DNA of 64,000 bases. Source: Saccharibacillus alkalitolerans (GTDB lineage Bacteria; Bacillota; Bacilli; Paenibacillales; Paenibacillaceae). The notes beneath the pieces were generated by a model. The model saw only the letters and a list, made by a program, of their open reading frames with translations, made no database searches and was not told where the DNA came from. This document shows positions 20,640-29,609 of the stretch, one piece after another. Both the position numbers and the translations under genes were made by a program. The stretch lies in NCBI RefSeq assembly GCF_011090185.1, contig NZ_JAAFGS010000004.1, positions 1 to 64,000 of the forward strand, read 5' to 3'. Within the stretch, counting starts at the first letter, position 1. The number at the start of each line of letters is the position of its first letter.

Positions 20640-21383
20640 TTAAAGCTTAAGTTTGCCGAATTCTTCTCCGAAAACGATGCTTTGGGCCAATTCGTTGGCG
20701 CGGGCCAGGGAAGCGTGAGTTCCCGCATCCGTCCACCAGCCTGTAAGCACGTCATAGGTGAGTTGGCCGTTCGCGATATAAGCGTTATTGACGTCGGTAA
20801 TTTCCAGTTCGCCGCGCGCGGAGGGTTTGAGCGTTTTGACAATATCGAATACGCTATGGTCGAACATATAGATTCCTGTTACGGCATAACTGCTTTTAGG
20901 GTTTTGCGGCTTTTCTTCGATCGATACAATTTTGTCTCCGTCGATTTCTGGAACGCCGAAGCGTTTGGGATCGTGAACTTCCTGGATCAGAATTTTGGCT
21001 CCGAGCATTTGGGTCCGGAAATTTTCGACAAACGGAGCGATATCGTCTTCGAAGACGTTATCTCCCAAAATGACGACCATTTGATCTTCGCCAACGAAGT
21101 GCTCGGCAAGATCCAGGGCCTGTGCAATACCACCGGCCTCGTCTTGTACCTTGTATGTAAAAGACACGCCCATGTCCGTACCGCTGCCGAGAAGGTTAAC
21201 GACGTCGCCCATGTGATCTTTGCCGGTTACGATGAGGATGTCTTCGATCCCGGCGGATTTGAGTTTGTAAACCGAGTGGAAAATCATTGGGTATTTCCCT
21301 ACAGGGAGAAGATGTTTATTAGTTACTTTAGTTAAAGGATATAAACGAGTCCCTGTTCCGCCTGCCAAAACTATCCCTTTCAT
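20640..21383 (-). CDS. rmlA: Glucose-1-phosphate thymidylyltransferase
   Basis: 247 aa, the short form. GIVLAGGTGTRLYPLTKV nucleotide-binding loop, LLPVGKYPMIFH, VILGDNVFEDDI metal site, EEKPQNPKSSYAVTGIYMFD and TGWWTDAGTHASL substrate motifs. Makes dTDP-glucose for the rhamnose pathway. ATG preceded by AAGGAG at 8 nt. It sits at the border where the upstream operon becomes strongly AT-rich. Confidence 0.93.
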   Translation of the reverse strand: MKGIVLAGGTGTRLYPLTKVTNKHLLPVGKYPMIFHSVYKLKSAGIEDILIVTGKDHMGDVVNLLGSGTDMGVSFTYKVQDEAGGIAQALDLAEHFVGEDQMVVILGDNVFEDDIAPFVENFRTQMLGAKILIQEVHDPKRFGVPEIDGDKIVSIEEKPQNPKSSYAVTGIYMFDHSVFDIVKTLKPSARGELEITDVNNAYIANGQLTYDVLTGWWTDAGTHASLARANELAQSIVFGEEFGKLKL

Positions 21384-21404
21384 TGGTTCATCTCCTTCAG
21401 CTTG

Positions 21405-22471
21405 TTACCAGCTTTTTTCTAGAATTTCTTGTTTCTTTTTGTAGTGTTTTAATTGCAAAAAAGGCTTTTCAATAACGTACCATGAAAATGTAGCGAATAA
21501 TAAAGTAACAAGTAATGATATTGAAAAGTTTACGGCTAGTGATGTTTGATTATGCATTAGATGTTGAACTGTTTGTTGAATAGGAAAAGCGTAAATATAA
21601 ACTCCATAAGAAAGATCTACATATTTATCTTTTGAAAACTTTATTATAGGTCGAAGATAAAAGGCTGCATAAAAAATCAAATATGAGCCTGCTATTAAAA
21701 ATGTTTCTTTAAAAAAACCTAAATAAAGCGAAGCAAATAATGCAAAAAGAGAAATCAAAGCGAGTTTATAAGTAAGATTAATTTGATCCCTATATGCATA
21801 ATAAACCATGCCTACTGCAAGAAACTGAATTAAATTCAATAATTCACCTAATAAAAAACCATTCAAATTCGTAGCAGAATAAGTACTAGGCAAGAAAAAA
21901 CTCATTGCAGTAATTAACAAAAAAACAAGCAATACTGCCTTTTTGTTTTTAAATATACCGTAATAACCTAAAATCAATAATCCTATGTAACAAAGTACTT
22001 CATAAGAAAGTGTCCATATAGAGCCATTTACAGCATTTGGATACAAGTTATTTTCGAACAAACCTGGAAGACTGTATTGAACATTTACCAACAAAATGTT
22101 TTTAAAGTAACTCCATGTTATTACATTAGAAAAATAATCAGAATAACTTAGTCGAGTAAATAAAGGGCCTATAACAAAAACAGTTAATGCTAATACTACA
22201 AGAAGTCCAGGAAATATTCTCAAAGTTCTATTTATAACATATTGCTTGATTGTAGATCTTTCAAAGCTTGCACTAATTAAAAAACCACTGATGATAAAGA
22301 ATGTAGCTACCGCTATACCCCCAAATGTCCATTCGATAATATGGCGAGTAATTCACTACTTTTTCCTGTTAGAGGATAAGCATGCGAAAAAATAACCAAG
22401 ATGGCCGCACCTAATCTTATGAGGTCGAGATTATTATTTCTTCCGCTTAGACGTTCACCAACTGTTGTAAT
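21405..22471 (-). pseudogene. Acyltransferase family 3 membrane protein, frameshifted, ATT start
   Basis: The downstream open part (21405-22223) is a 272-aa set of membrane helices typical of acyltransferase 3 (OafA/NodX-type sugar O-acetylases). Translating upstream gives the missing N-terminus: RNNNLDLIRLGAAILVIFSH with the catalytic-type His, then PLTGKSSELLAILSNGHLG in one frame, and after a run of five G (plus strand 22318-22322) GIAVATFFIISGFLIS in the next frame. One extra G would restore a single reading frame. A perfect AAGGAGG is followed 7 nt later by ATT where ATG is expected; no ATG, GTG or TTG lies in that frame before the conserved region. Either a true pseudogene, a phase-variable tract or a base-call error. 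Confidence 0.85.
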
Positions 22472-22504
22472 GATGATTCCTCCTTATCTACTTTTCATGG
22501 ATAT

Positions 22505-24289
22505 TTATTTCAGCACCCTTTTCGCCCAATAAAATAATTTATTTCTTACTTTGAAAGCAAAAGTTCTTGCATTCATTCTACGAATAGTATGAATGATTGT
22601 CGCCGGCTTGTTCATCAAATATTCGGCATCTTTAAAAATGTCTGCCATCGTAATTTCAAGTCTTTGATTCATATGTTTATTCCTTACAATTTGTAAATAA
22701 CGGTCAAACAGCTCTTGTCTGTTCCCATGATGTACAGGATGCGCCGGAATACGATATAAGGAAGTCAGTTTCTCTACATACTTAAAATTGTGTCTTAATG
22801 CATAGCGTAGCCACAAGTCCCAGTCCTCTAACACTTCAAGAGATAAATCAATGCCTCCAAGTTCTTCGTAAAGCTCTCTTTTAAACATAACAGTCTGAAT
22901 AGGAAAATAATTGTGATGCATCAAGACCAGCCGATTGAATGGCTGTTTATGCTGAACGTTATGGAACAATTCTTTATAAACATAAGGCTCCCTTGAAATC
23001 ACTTCCGTCGGAACCTCAAAGCTTATGGAGTAAGCGGCTTTATGATTAGGATGCTGTAACAGTTGATCCACCAATACTTCAACATGCTCCGCATAAAACA
23101 AATCATCGTCGTCCAAAAAGTTAAAATAAATTCCTGTGGCCGTCGCCAAAGCTATATTACCTACTTCACACCTTCCCACAGATTCGCCTGTAGCCTGATA
23201 CACAATATTGAGATCTGCAAACTCTGTTGCAATCATAGAGCGGGAAATATCGGGACCGTCCTCTACAACAACTACTTCAATATTTTTATAGGTTTGGTTT
23301 CTTACACTAATCAGAGCCTCGCGAAGAACATTCGGTCTGCCACATGTTCGAATCAGTACCGAAACCAAAGGTTGTTCCGCCGGAAGTTGATTTACGTAAA
23401 AGGCGCCATCTCGAATGATTTCGTAATCCCAAAGCTTAAAGCCAGGTTTGAAATTTTTGTCTTTATTTTTCCGATACCAACGGCGGTACTTCATCCCTTC
23501 AAAAAAGCTCCCTATGATTTTTTTGAAGATGATTTTTTTATGTCCTTCGGAGGGTCCATTCACGAAAAAAAGACCATGATACATGGCATAGCCTTTAAAA
23601 ATGTCTTTCCATGTACCAAACTTATATCGGAGCATAAAGTTCATATACGTACTATTATAAAATTGATTCGGCTTAACTTCGTTAGCGCTCATATATGTGT
23701 AATGGGTTACTATGCTCTTGGAGATGTATTGAAGCTTATAACCATGGGCTCGCATTCTCCAGCTCAGATCCACATCTTCTCCGTACATAAAAATTTTATC
23801 GTCAAACATACCAACTTCGATAAAACGTTGGCGGTCAACAAGCATACATGCACCGCTGGACCAGCTCGTTTCCAACGTTACAGGATTATATACTTTAGGA
23901 TGTTCGTAAGGGAACTGTCGGCTTTCCCATAAAGCTGCTTCACTAGGCCCCTTTTCTACTGCATTAGACAAAGCCAAGAAGCAATCCTCATCAATTTCTG
24001 TATCCACATTTAAAAAGTATACGTAAGCCTGATTCGTTTTTTCTACTCCGTAATTATTGCCTTTACCAAACCCTAAATTTTTTTCCATAAAGAACGTGTT
24101 GAATGCGCCGAATGTCTGCTTGCCTTTATAATTTTCAAGCAATTCTCTGGTCTTATCCGTTGAGTTGTTATCGACAAATGTAAGAGTAATCTTTTCTTTA
24201 GGATAATTCGCTTTTTCTAGGCTACTTAAACATCCGGGTATCCATTTCTCTGAATTATATGTCACTAAAATCACATCAATATCAATCAA
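22505..24289 (-). CDS. Bimodular GT2 glycosyltransferase
   Basis: 594 aa with two GT-A domains. Domain 1 (about 1-230): DVILVTYNSEKWIPGCL, NNSTDKTRELL, YFLNVDTEID and MYGEDVDLSWRMRAHG, rhamnosyltransferase-like. Domain 2 (about 310-520): SVLIRTCGRPNVLREALISV, VVVEDGPD, FNFLDDDDLFYAEH and LEVLEDWDLWLRYA. The two domains may add two different linkages of a repeat unit. TTG start with GAGGTG 6 nt upstream, within the AT-rich block and 10 nt after the preceding gene. Confidence 0.85.
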   Translation of the reverse strand: MIDIDVILVTYNSEKWIPGCLSSLEKANYPKEKITLTFVDNNSTDKTRELLENYKGKQTFGAFNTFFMEKNLGFGKGNNYGVEKTNQAYVYFLNVDTEIDEDCFLALSNAVEKGPSEAALWESRQFPYEHPKVYNPVTLETSWSSGACMLVDRQRFIEVGMFDDKIFMYGEDVDLSWRMRAHGYKLQYISKSIVTHYTYMSANEVKPNQFYNSTYMNFMLRYKFGTWKDIFKGYAMYHGLFFVNGPSEGHKKIIFKKIIGSFFEGMKYRRWYRKNKDKNFKPGFKLWDYEIIRDGAFYVNQLPAEQPLVSVLIRTCGRPNVLREALISVRNQTYKNIEVVVVEDGPDISRSMIATEFADLNIVYQATGESVGRCEVGNIALATATGIYFNFLDDDDLFYAEHVEVLVDQLLQHPNHKAAYSISFEVPTEVISREPYVYKELFHNVQHKQPFNRLVLMHHNYFPIQTVMFKRELYEELGGIDLSLEVLEDWDLWLRYALRHNFKYVEKLTSLYRIPAHPVHHGNRQELFDRYLQIVRNKHMNQRLEITMADIFKDAEYLMNKPATIIHTIRRMNARTFAFKVRNKLFYWAKRVLK

Positions 24290-24299
24290 CAGTCACACC

Positions 24300-25865
24300 T
24301 CATATCTTTCTTTTCGCAAAAGCAGCCATCAATGCTCTTAACGGTCGAGTTATTTGCCAAGATTTTGAATGCAATAATTCATTTAGTTCTTTTTTAGCAT
24401 TATCTAATTGCTCTTGAGCTTCAGTAAAATTATACTCTACCTTTGTTAAAGTTTCTCTCGTTTCCTTTAGCTCTTTTTGCAGCATTTCAATCTTCTCATT
24501 TTGTTTCTCAAGCTGTTTATCACGATCATTTAACTTCTCATTACTATCATTTAATAGTTTATTATAATTTTTTCTTTCAAAAGATATAACGTATTCTAAA
24601 TCTTGTTTATCTTTTTTGTACACCATATATATTTTCTCGAAAATTTCTTTATCTAAAACCCCAAACCGCATAGATATTTCAAAAACAAGATCAGAGTGTA
24701 AGAATTCCTTGCTTATACTTTTCAGGTTGATAAATAGCTGTGGGTCTTCCATCAAAGAAATAAAGGAAAAGTTTTGATCGTCAGGAATTAAGAGAACTTG
24801 ATCGTTGTAAGTAAACAAGTTTTGAAGTTCTAATTTATCAGAAATTATGATTCCTTTACCGCTGCCCGATTCATAAATCTTAATCTTTTGTATGCTCGCC
24901 CATCCCGAGCGATCAAAAGGATCCAAACGCAAAGGCAGATCCGCAAACAACGTTTGGCTATCGATCTTGAACGAATACTCGCGAAACTCATCGGAAGCGG
25001 CAGTACTTATAACTATAGAATGATCCTCATCGTAAATTTCTTCATTTGCATAAAACAACTTTACGTTAAACGCTTGGCTTGCTCTACTTGCATACAATTC
25101 TTGCAAAGAGTGATTGGGTTTAATATACTGCCCATGAAAACCGACCTGATAGTCCGCACCGTTTACAAAAAATTGAAAATGTTTCTCCTCCATCTCGAGA
25201 AAATCCGTCAGCATATCAGCCGTAATCTTATAAGGTGAAACTAAATCTAGCAAAGAAAGATGCGATTGCAATTCAACTTGATACTTGATCCAAAAAGAAT
25301 AAACCCCTCTGAAAAATATAAATTTAAGCGGGATTTTAAAATCAAATACCCATTCGCAATCAATAATCGTTTTAACACCCGATTCGTCAATAATCACATT
25401 TTCAAGAATTAGATCAATATTGGCAGGCTGTAGATATCTTTCGGACTTCATTTTCAGCTTATTGCCGAAGATCTGTTGAAATTCTTCATCCGTTTCAAAA
25501 TCGGTCTCTTCGCTGCTTTGCAGATTCACCAGCATATCCCAATATTCACGAAGTGTGTTATGAAACTCATCCATACGCCCTGAAGTAAACTGCTCAAACA
25601 GATGTTTGTCCCAGCGAATTCCTTCTACATAAGGGTAAACGATGCTTTTATTTTCTTTGACTCCGGTCAATACGTTTACATTAAGATACTTTTCATTTAA
25701 CAAAAGCGAATTTTGAAAAATACCATCAATATGAGTTTCAGCTGCGGAGGTCAATGGCCTTTTTTCTACCTTTTTGATTCCTTGTTGATCCGTGAAATGA
25801 AAAGTTCCGACCTGAAAATTAGGCAGTCTTTCACGATTAAACTTCGCATAAGTAACCTTTTTCAT
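24300..25865 (-). CDS. Kinase-like/coiled-coil protein, possible chain-terminator subunit
   Basis: 521 aa, not a family I can name with certainty. The N-terminal half has protein-kinase-like landmarks: VEKRPLTSAAETHI (Lys near 35), hinge-like SIVYPYVEG (74-82), a catalytic loop-like NIDLILENVIID (149-160, Asp151 and Asn156) and IIDCEWVFD (167-175, Asp169 as metal ligand). The middle is unassigned. Residues about 425-505 form a charged coiled coil ending in SKSWQITRPLRAL, a tail seen on surface-glycan enzymes. Next to a methyltransferase gene (3 nt gap) and to wzt/wzm, this matches the domain order of the E. coli O9a terminator WbdD, but split into two proteins. ATG with AAAGGAG. Confidence 0.7.
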   Translation of the reverse strand: MKKVTYAKFNRERLPNFQVGTFHFTDQQGIKKVEKRPLTSAAETHIDGIFQNSLLLNEKYLNVNVLTGVKENKSIVYPYVEGIRWDKHLFEQFTSGRMDEFHNTLREYWDMLVNLQSSEETDFETDEEFQQIFGNKLKMKSERYLQPANIDLILENVIIDESGVKTIIDCEWVFDFKIPLKFIFFRGVYSFWIKYQVELQSHLSLLDLVSPYKITADMLTDFLEMEEKHFQFFVNGADYQVGFHGQYIKPNHSLQELYASRASQAFNVKLFYANEEIYDEDHSIVISTAASDEFREYSFKIDSQTLFADLPLRLDPFDRSGWASIQKIKIYESGSGKGIIISDKLELQNLFTYNDQVLLIPDDQNFSFISLMEDPQLFINLKSISKEFLHSDLVFEISMRFGVLDKEIFEKIYMVYKKDKQDLEYVISFERKNYNKLLNDSNEKLNDRDKQLEKQNEKIEMLQKELKETRETLTKVEYNFTEAQEQLDNAKKELNELLHSKSWQITRPLRALMAAFAKRKI

Positions 25866-25867
25866 CG

Positions 25868-26776
25868 TTAGTCGGCTCCTTTCTGACAGATTACTAGAAA
25901 CGAATTAGAGAAAAAGGGGAACATTTCATTCTGTATCACATTGTTAAGCACTTTTTTCTCATTAAATAACCGAACCCGATCCATATCGTAATTCGGCGTT
26001 TCACCGCCAAATGAAGCATCCGGCAAATAATCATCTGAAAATATCTGTTTAGGCATTTTGTAATCGGGATAAGGATAGTAGAACTCACAGTGATCAAATC
26101 CGCATTGTTGCAACAAAGTGTCAAGTTCGCTTTTGGAAAATGTGCGCGCATTGGAATCTGGCTTGTAATTTTCCAAGCCGTCAAAAAACTCGCCGGTATG
26201 ATCTTCTCTCGCTCCCGACCAATACTTCAACCCGAATTTGTTTTCAATCGCGACAATCAACCGACCGTTAGGTTTTAACTTGCTATACAAGTTGTTGAGA
26301 AAATCTTGAAACGGATTTGCCGTGTTCGTATAGTGAGCTGCATATTCCAACACGCCGATCAGTGTAATATAGTCATAAGCTTGATCGGCTAACGGAATAT
26401 CGTTAAAATTGCCGACAAGTACATTTAGATTGTCTTTGTCTTTATTTCGCCCAGCCAAGATCTTCGCTCTTTTAAGAGACAGCTCGATCGCATCGACTTT
26501 TAATGAACCTTCGCACAATACCCCGGTCAGCGCTCCGCAACCCGCTCCAACTTCCAACCCCACCTGCGTGTGATCAAATTCAATCCATTCCAACAAATTC
26601 CTCCTGATCGGAGAAAGATGATAAAGAATTGGCCAGCGATCATCTTTTCGAATAATGTCTGCCAGATCGGCTTCATTTTCGACATAGCTCAAAATCTCGT
26701 CCTCAATGTCTCCATCGCTATATGCATCGTATCCTTTGTAGTAGTCCAAATTCAATTCAACTTGTCCGATTTTCAA
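25868..26776 (-). CDS. SAM-dependent methyltransferase (glycan terminator candidate)
   Basis: 302 aa. Class I methyltransferase with motif I LEVGAGCGALTG (about 75-85), VDAIELS (94-100) and YDYITLIGVLEYA (135-146). The TTG start at 26776 is preferred because AAGGGG lies 8 nt upstream; the open frame runs on to 26815 without a comparable site and would overlap wzt. Followed 2 nt later by the kinase-like gene. By position I infer that it methylates the non-reducing end of the exported glycan, as WbdD and related terminators do; small-molecule or sugar-nucleotide methylation is the alternative. Confidence 0.8.
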   Translation of the reverse strand: MKIGQVELNLDYYKGYDAYSDGDIEDEILSYVENEADLADIIRKDDRWPILYHLSPIRRNLLEWIEFDHTQVGLEVGAGCGALTGVLCEGSLKVDAIELSLKRAKILAGRNKDKDNLNVLVGNFNDIPLADQAYDYITLIGVLEYAAHYTNTANPFQDFLNNLYSKLKPNGRLIVAIENKFGLKYWSGAREDHTGEFFDGLENYKPDSNARTFSKSELDTLLQQCGFDHCEFYYPYPDYKMPKQIFSDDYLPDASFGGETPNYDMDRVRLFNEKKVLNNVIQNEMFPFFSNSFLVICQKGAD

Positions 26777-26811
26777 ATTGCGCACCCCTTTTTGATGCTT
26801 CGAAATAAGAA

Positions 26812-28077
26812 TCAATTTCTTTTAACTGTAATCTTGGACTCCGCATCAAAAAAGCCTACTGTAGCTCTGTCGGAAATAATATTCAAAATCAACAAATCGT
26901 ATAGCCGATGATACACTTGGAACTCTCCGTCTTCATAACCGGTACAACCTAACGAAACCAAGTATTCTCCGTTATGCAAAGGAAGAGCCTGTTCAAATGA
27001 AATCTCGTAGATCGAACCATCAGCACTTGTGCCTGTTCCAATTGCTTCAAACATCGTATTGGTTCCGGTAATATCATTTCCTTTGACGTCTTTGATGGTG
27101 TAAGCAAAAATCGGTTCTTTGATTTTATCGTGAAATTTCACTTTCATTCTCAAACTAAAAGTTTCGCTTCTAGACACCGTACTCATAATTGCGCCTGTTC
27201 CGTCAAATAATGCATAATCGATGATTTCCGCTCTCTTATTTCCGTAATCCAGATACTTTGAGTTTAAATTGCCCAATTTTTCTTTCCAAAAACTGTTCTT
27301 GTCGGCTGCGGTTTGTTGTTCAAACTTTTCGGTTTCTTCATTCAAAAAATTTTTACTGACAATCTTTTTATAAAGATCGACCATATCTCTCGAAGGACCT
27401 TCCGCAATCAGCTCTCCTTCATTCAGGACGATCGAACGATCACAATATTTGATAATACTGCCCATATCGTGACTGACAAAAAGAATCGTTTTTCCTTTTT
27501 CCGCAAACTCCTCGAATTTTCGATAACATTTGCTTTGAAAAAAAATATCCCCTACCGATAAGGCTTCGTCCACGATCAGAATATCCGGATCTACATTAAT
27601 GGCTACAGAAAAAGCCAAGCGTGCAAACATACCGCTGCTATACGTTTTGACAGGTTGATGAATAAACTGTCCGATGTCCGCAAATTCCATAATTGCCGGA
27701 ACCTTCGTTTCCATTTCTTCACGCGAATAGCCCATCATCGTTCCGTTCAAATAGATATTTTCGATCCCTGTGTACTCCGGATTAAATCCTGCTCCCAGTT
27801 CCAACAGTGCTGCAATTCTACCAGTACTGTGCACAGCGCCTGAAGTCGGAGTCAGAACGCCTGTAATAATTTTGAGCAGCGTTGATTTGCCTGAACCGTT
27901 TTTACCGATCAAGCCCAACGTTTCTCCCTTTTTGATTTCGAACGAAACGCCTTTAAGCGCAAAATGATCAGTATGATAAATCTTTCTTCTTATATGAAAA
28001 GCTTCTTTCAAACGATCTAGCGGTTTATCATACAACTTGTACACTTTTTTTACATCTTGAACCGAAATCACAGACAC
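26812..28077 (-). CDS. wzt: Polysaccharide ABC exporter ATPase with carbohydrate-binding tail
   Basis: 421 aa. ATPase domain about 1-245: Walker A GKNGSGKST (58-66), the YSSGM-type signature of O-antigen exporters (KTYSSGMFARLAFS), Walker B DILIVDEALSVGD and SHDMGS. After a linker, residues about 280-420 form a Wzt C-terminal beta-sandwich (NKRAEIIDYALFDGTG..., DVKGNDITGTNT, LHNGEYLVSLG). In E. coli O9a that domain recognises the modified glycan end before export. GTG start with AGGGGGTC; 11 nt after wzm. Confidence 0.9.
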   Translation of the reverse strand: MSVISVQDVKKVYKLYDKPLDRLKEAFHIRRKIYHTDHFALKGVSFEIKKGETLGLIGKNGSGKSTLLKIITGVLTPTSGAVHSTGRIAALLELGAGFNPEYTGIENIYLNGTMMGYSREEMETKVPAIMEFADIGQFIHQPVKTYSSGMFARLAFSVAINVDPDILIVDEALSVGDIFFQSKCYRKFEEFAEKGKTILFVSHDMGSIIKYCDRSIVLNEGELIAEGPSRDMVDLYKKIVSKNFLNEETEKFEQQTAADKNSFWKEKLGNLNSKYLDYGNKRAEIIDYALFDGTGAIMSTVSRSETFSLRMKVKFHDKIKEPIFAYTIKDVKGNDITGTNTMFEAIGTGTSADGSIYEISFEQALPLHNGEYLVSLGCTGYEDGEFQVYHRLYDLLILNIISDRATVGFFDAESKITVKRN

Positions 28078-28088
28078 TCGATGACCCC

Positions 28089-29486
28089 CTATAACACATC
28101 AGAAAAATGAGGCTTAAGTTTTTTGTTGGCGAGCAAACCTGCAAGAACAATGAATAAAGTCAATCCCCAGAAATATAGAGTCAGCGCAGGCTTTTCATAG
28201 AACCAATGATCATATAAGAAAGAGTCGCGGAATCCTTCGATAATATAGACCAATGGATTCAATTCAAAAAACTTTCCGAGGAAACCTGGCGCGTTACTCG
28301 TATCCCACACGATTGGTGTTAACCAGAATCCGAATTGAAGTAAAATGGCCAGAATCTGGCTTAGATCTTTGAAAAACACAACGATTGTTGAAGTCAAAAG
28401 CGTTAAGCCAAACAACATACAGTGTAACGCGAATAAATAGTAAATCGCTTGAAAATTGATCCAAGAAAATTCATTTCCATACGAGAAGTAAAAAACGAGA
28501 TAAATAAGCACAAAGAACATGTTAATAAAGGAAACCGAAGCCAACTTAATTAAAGGCAACAATTCGATCTTAAATACAACTTTTTTGACTAAATAACTAT
28601 ATTCCACAAAACTATTCGTCACGATATTTAAAGAATCCGAGAAGAAAAACCATGGAATAATACCGGGAATGAACCAAATAATAAACGGAATGTCCTGCAC
28701 AGCCGAATTTCTGAAGCCGATCTGAAAGACAAACCAATACACCAAAATCGTAAGCAAAGGCGAAATAAGCGCCCACAAAATGCCAAAATTCGATCCGGAA
28801 AATCTAGATTTCAAATCATTTTTGGCCAAACTTAATAATACGCTTCTTGACGAAATAATACTGTCAAAAAAGCTTTTCAAATAAGACAAGCTCAGCTTAG
28901 CCATCAAAAAGGCAATCAACAACCAATAAAGCGCAGCGATCATAGACCAGGTCATAACATTTGTATAGTAGTTTGGATTGCTCGCCAAAAAAGTTCTTAT
29001 GGCTCCTGCTGAAACATTAACGTCAAAAAAAGGATCTCCGTTTTGTACCGTAACCATAAGTTCTTTTCCTTGAAGTTGAACGCTGCTAATATCATTTTGC
29101 TCGGCTTCATCCGATAAAAGATTCAAGGGAATTGTTTTCGTGTGTTTCCCTATACTGATCTCAATACCGACAATCGTCACTTTAGCAACTTGTTCGCCCA
29201 AGTCTAATCTGAATCGAGTTGTGTTTTCCGGCAATGTAAAAGATAACAGGTGAAACTGATCATCAGCGGGAAGATGTTCAAGGGAGGATTTTTTTTCTAT
29301 GTAAGTCTCATTGCCGTCGTCTTGGTAATACACCTTCGCATCAAGTGCCTGATTGGTTTTCAATTCAAAACTAATTGTGCTTTCCCCTGGATTGAATTTG
29401 AAATAGACCAGAAAACAACTCACACTAAAAGAAACCAATAAAATCATTAATATCAAATACTTTAATTTTTTAGACAATGCATCCAT
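28089..29486 (-). CDS. wzm: Polysaccharide ABC exporter permease with N-terminal ectodomain
   Basis: 465 aa, far longer than the usual 260-270 aa. Residues 215-465 are a standard ABC-2 permease (LAKNDLKSRFSGSNFGILWAL, PLLTILVYWFVFQIGFR, six helices). Ahead of it are a first membrane helix (about 9-27), an extracytoplasmic beta-rich domain (30-178; FELKTNQALDAKVYYQDDGN, FRLDLGEQVAKVTIVGIEI) and a second helix (180-200). The ATG at 29486 has AAAGGAT only 2 nt away, so the TTG at 29477 may be the true start. First gene of the long minus-strand operon. Confidence 0.88.
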   Translation of the reverse strand: MDALSKKLKYLILMILLVSFSVSCFLVYFKFNPGESTISFELKTNQALDAKVYYQDDGNETYIEKKSSLEHLPADDQFHLLSFTLPENTTRFRLDLGEQVAKVTIVGIEISIGKHTKTIPLNLLSDEAEQNDISSVQLQGKELMVTVQNGDPFFDVNVSAGAIRTFLASNPNYYTNVMTWSMIAALYWLLIAFLMAKLSLSYLKSFFDSIISSRSVLLSLAKNDLKSRFSGSNFGILWALISPLLTILVYWFVFQIGFRNSAVQDIPFIIWFIPGIIPWFFFSDSLNIVTNSFVEYSYLVKKVVFKIELLPLIKLASVSFINMFFVLIYLVFYFSYGNEFSWINFQAIYYLFALHCMLFGLTLLTSTIVVFFKDLSQILAILLQFGFWLTPIVWDTSNAPGFLGKFFELNPLVYIIEGFRDSFLYDHWFYEKPALTLYFWGLTLFIVLAGLLANKKLKPHFSDVL

Positions 29487-29570
29487 ATCCTTTTTTTCAT
29501 TTTTTGGCTTTTACGATTTTTATCCTGTTTTTCATTTGAAGTACAAATAGTGTAAGTTCTTTTTATATGC

Positions 29571-29576
29571 TAAAAT
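29571..29576 (+). promoter_or_regulatory. Extended -10 promoter for the ligase-like gene
   Basis: TATGCTAAAAT on the plus strand: -10 TAAAAT with a TGC extension; no good -35 at the right distance. Lies 34 bp before the TTG start at 29610, in the AT-rich divergent region between wzm and this gene. The opposite operon promoter must also lie in 29487-29609, but no hexamer pair stands out. Confidence 0.5.
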
Positions 29577-29609
29577 ACCCTAGTACCTTCAAGAAAAGGA
29601 GCTATCACC

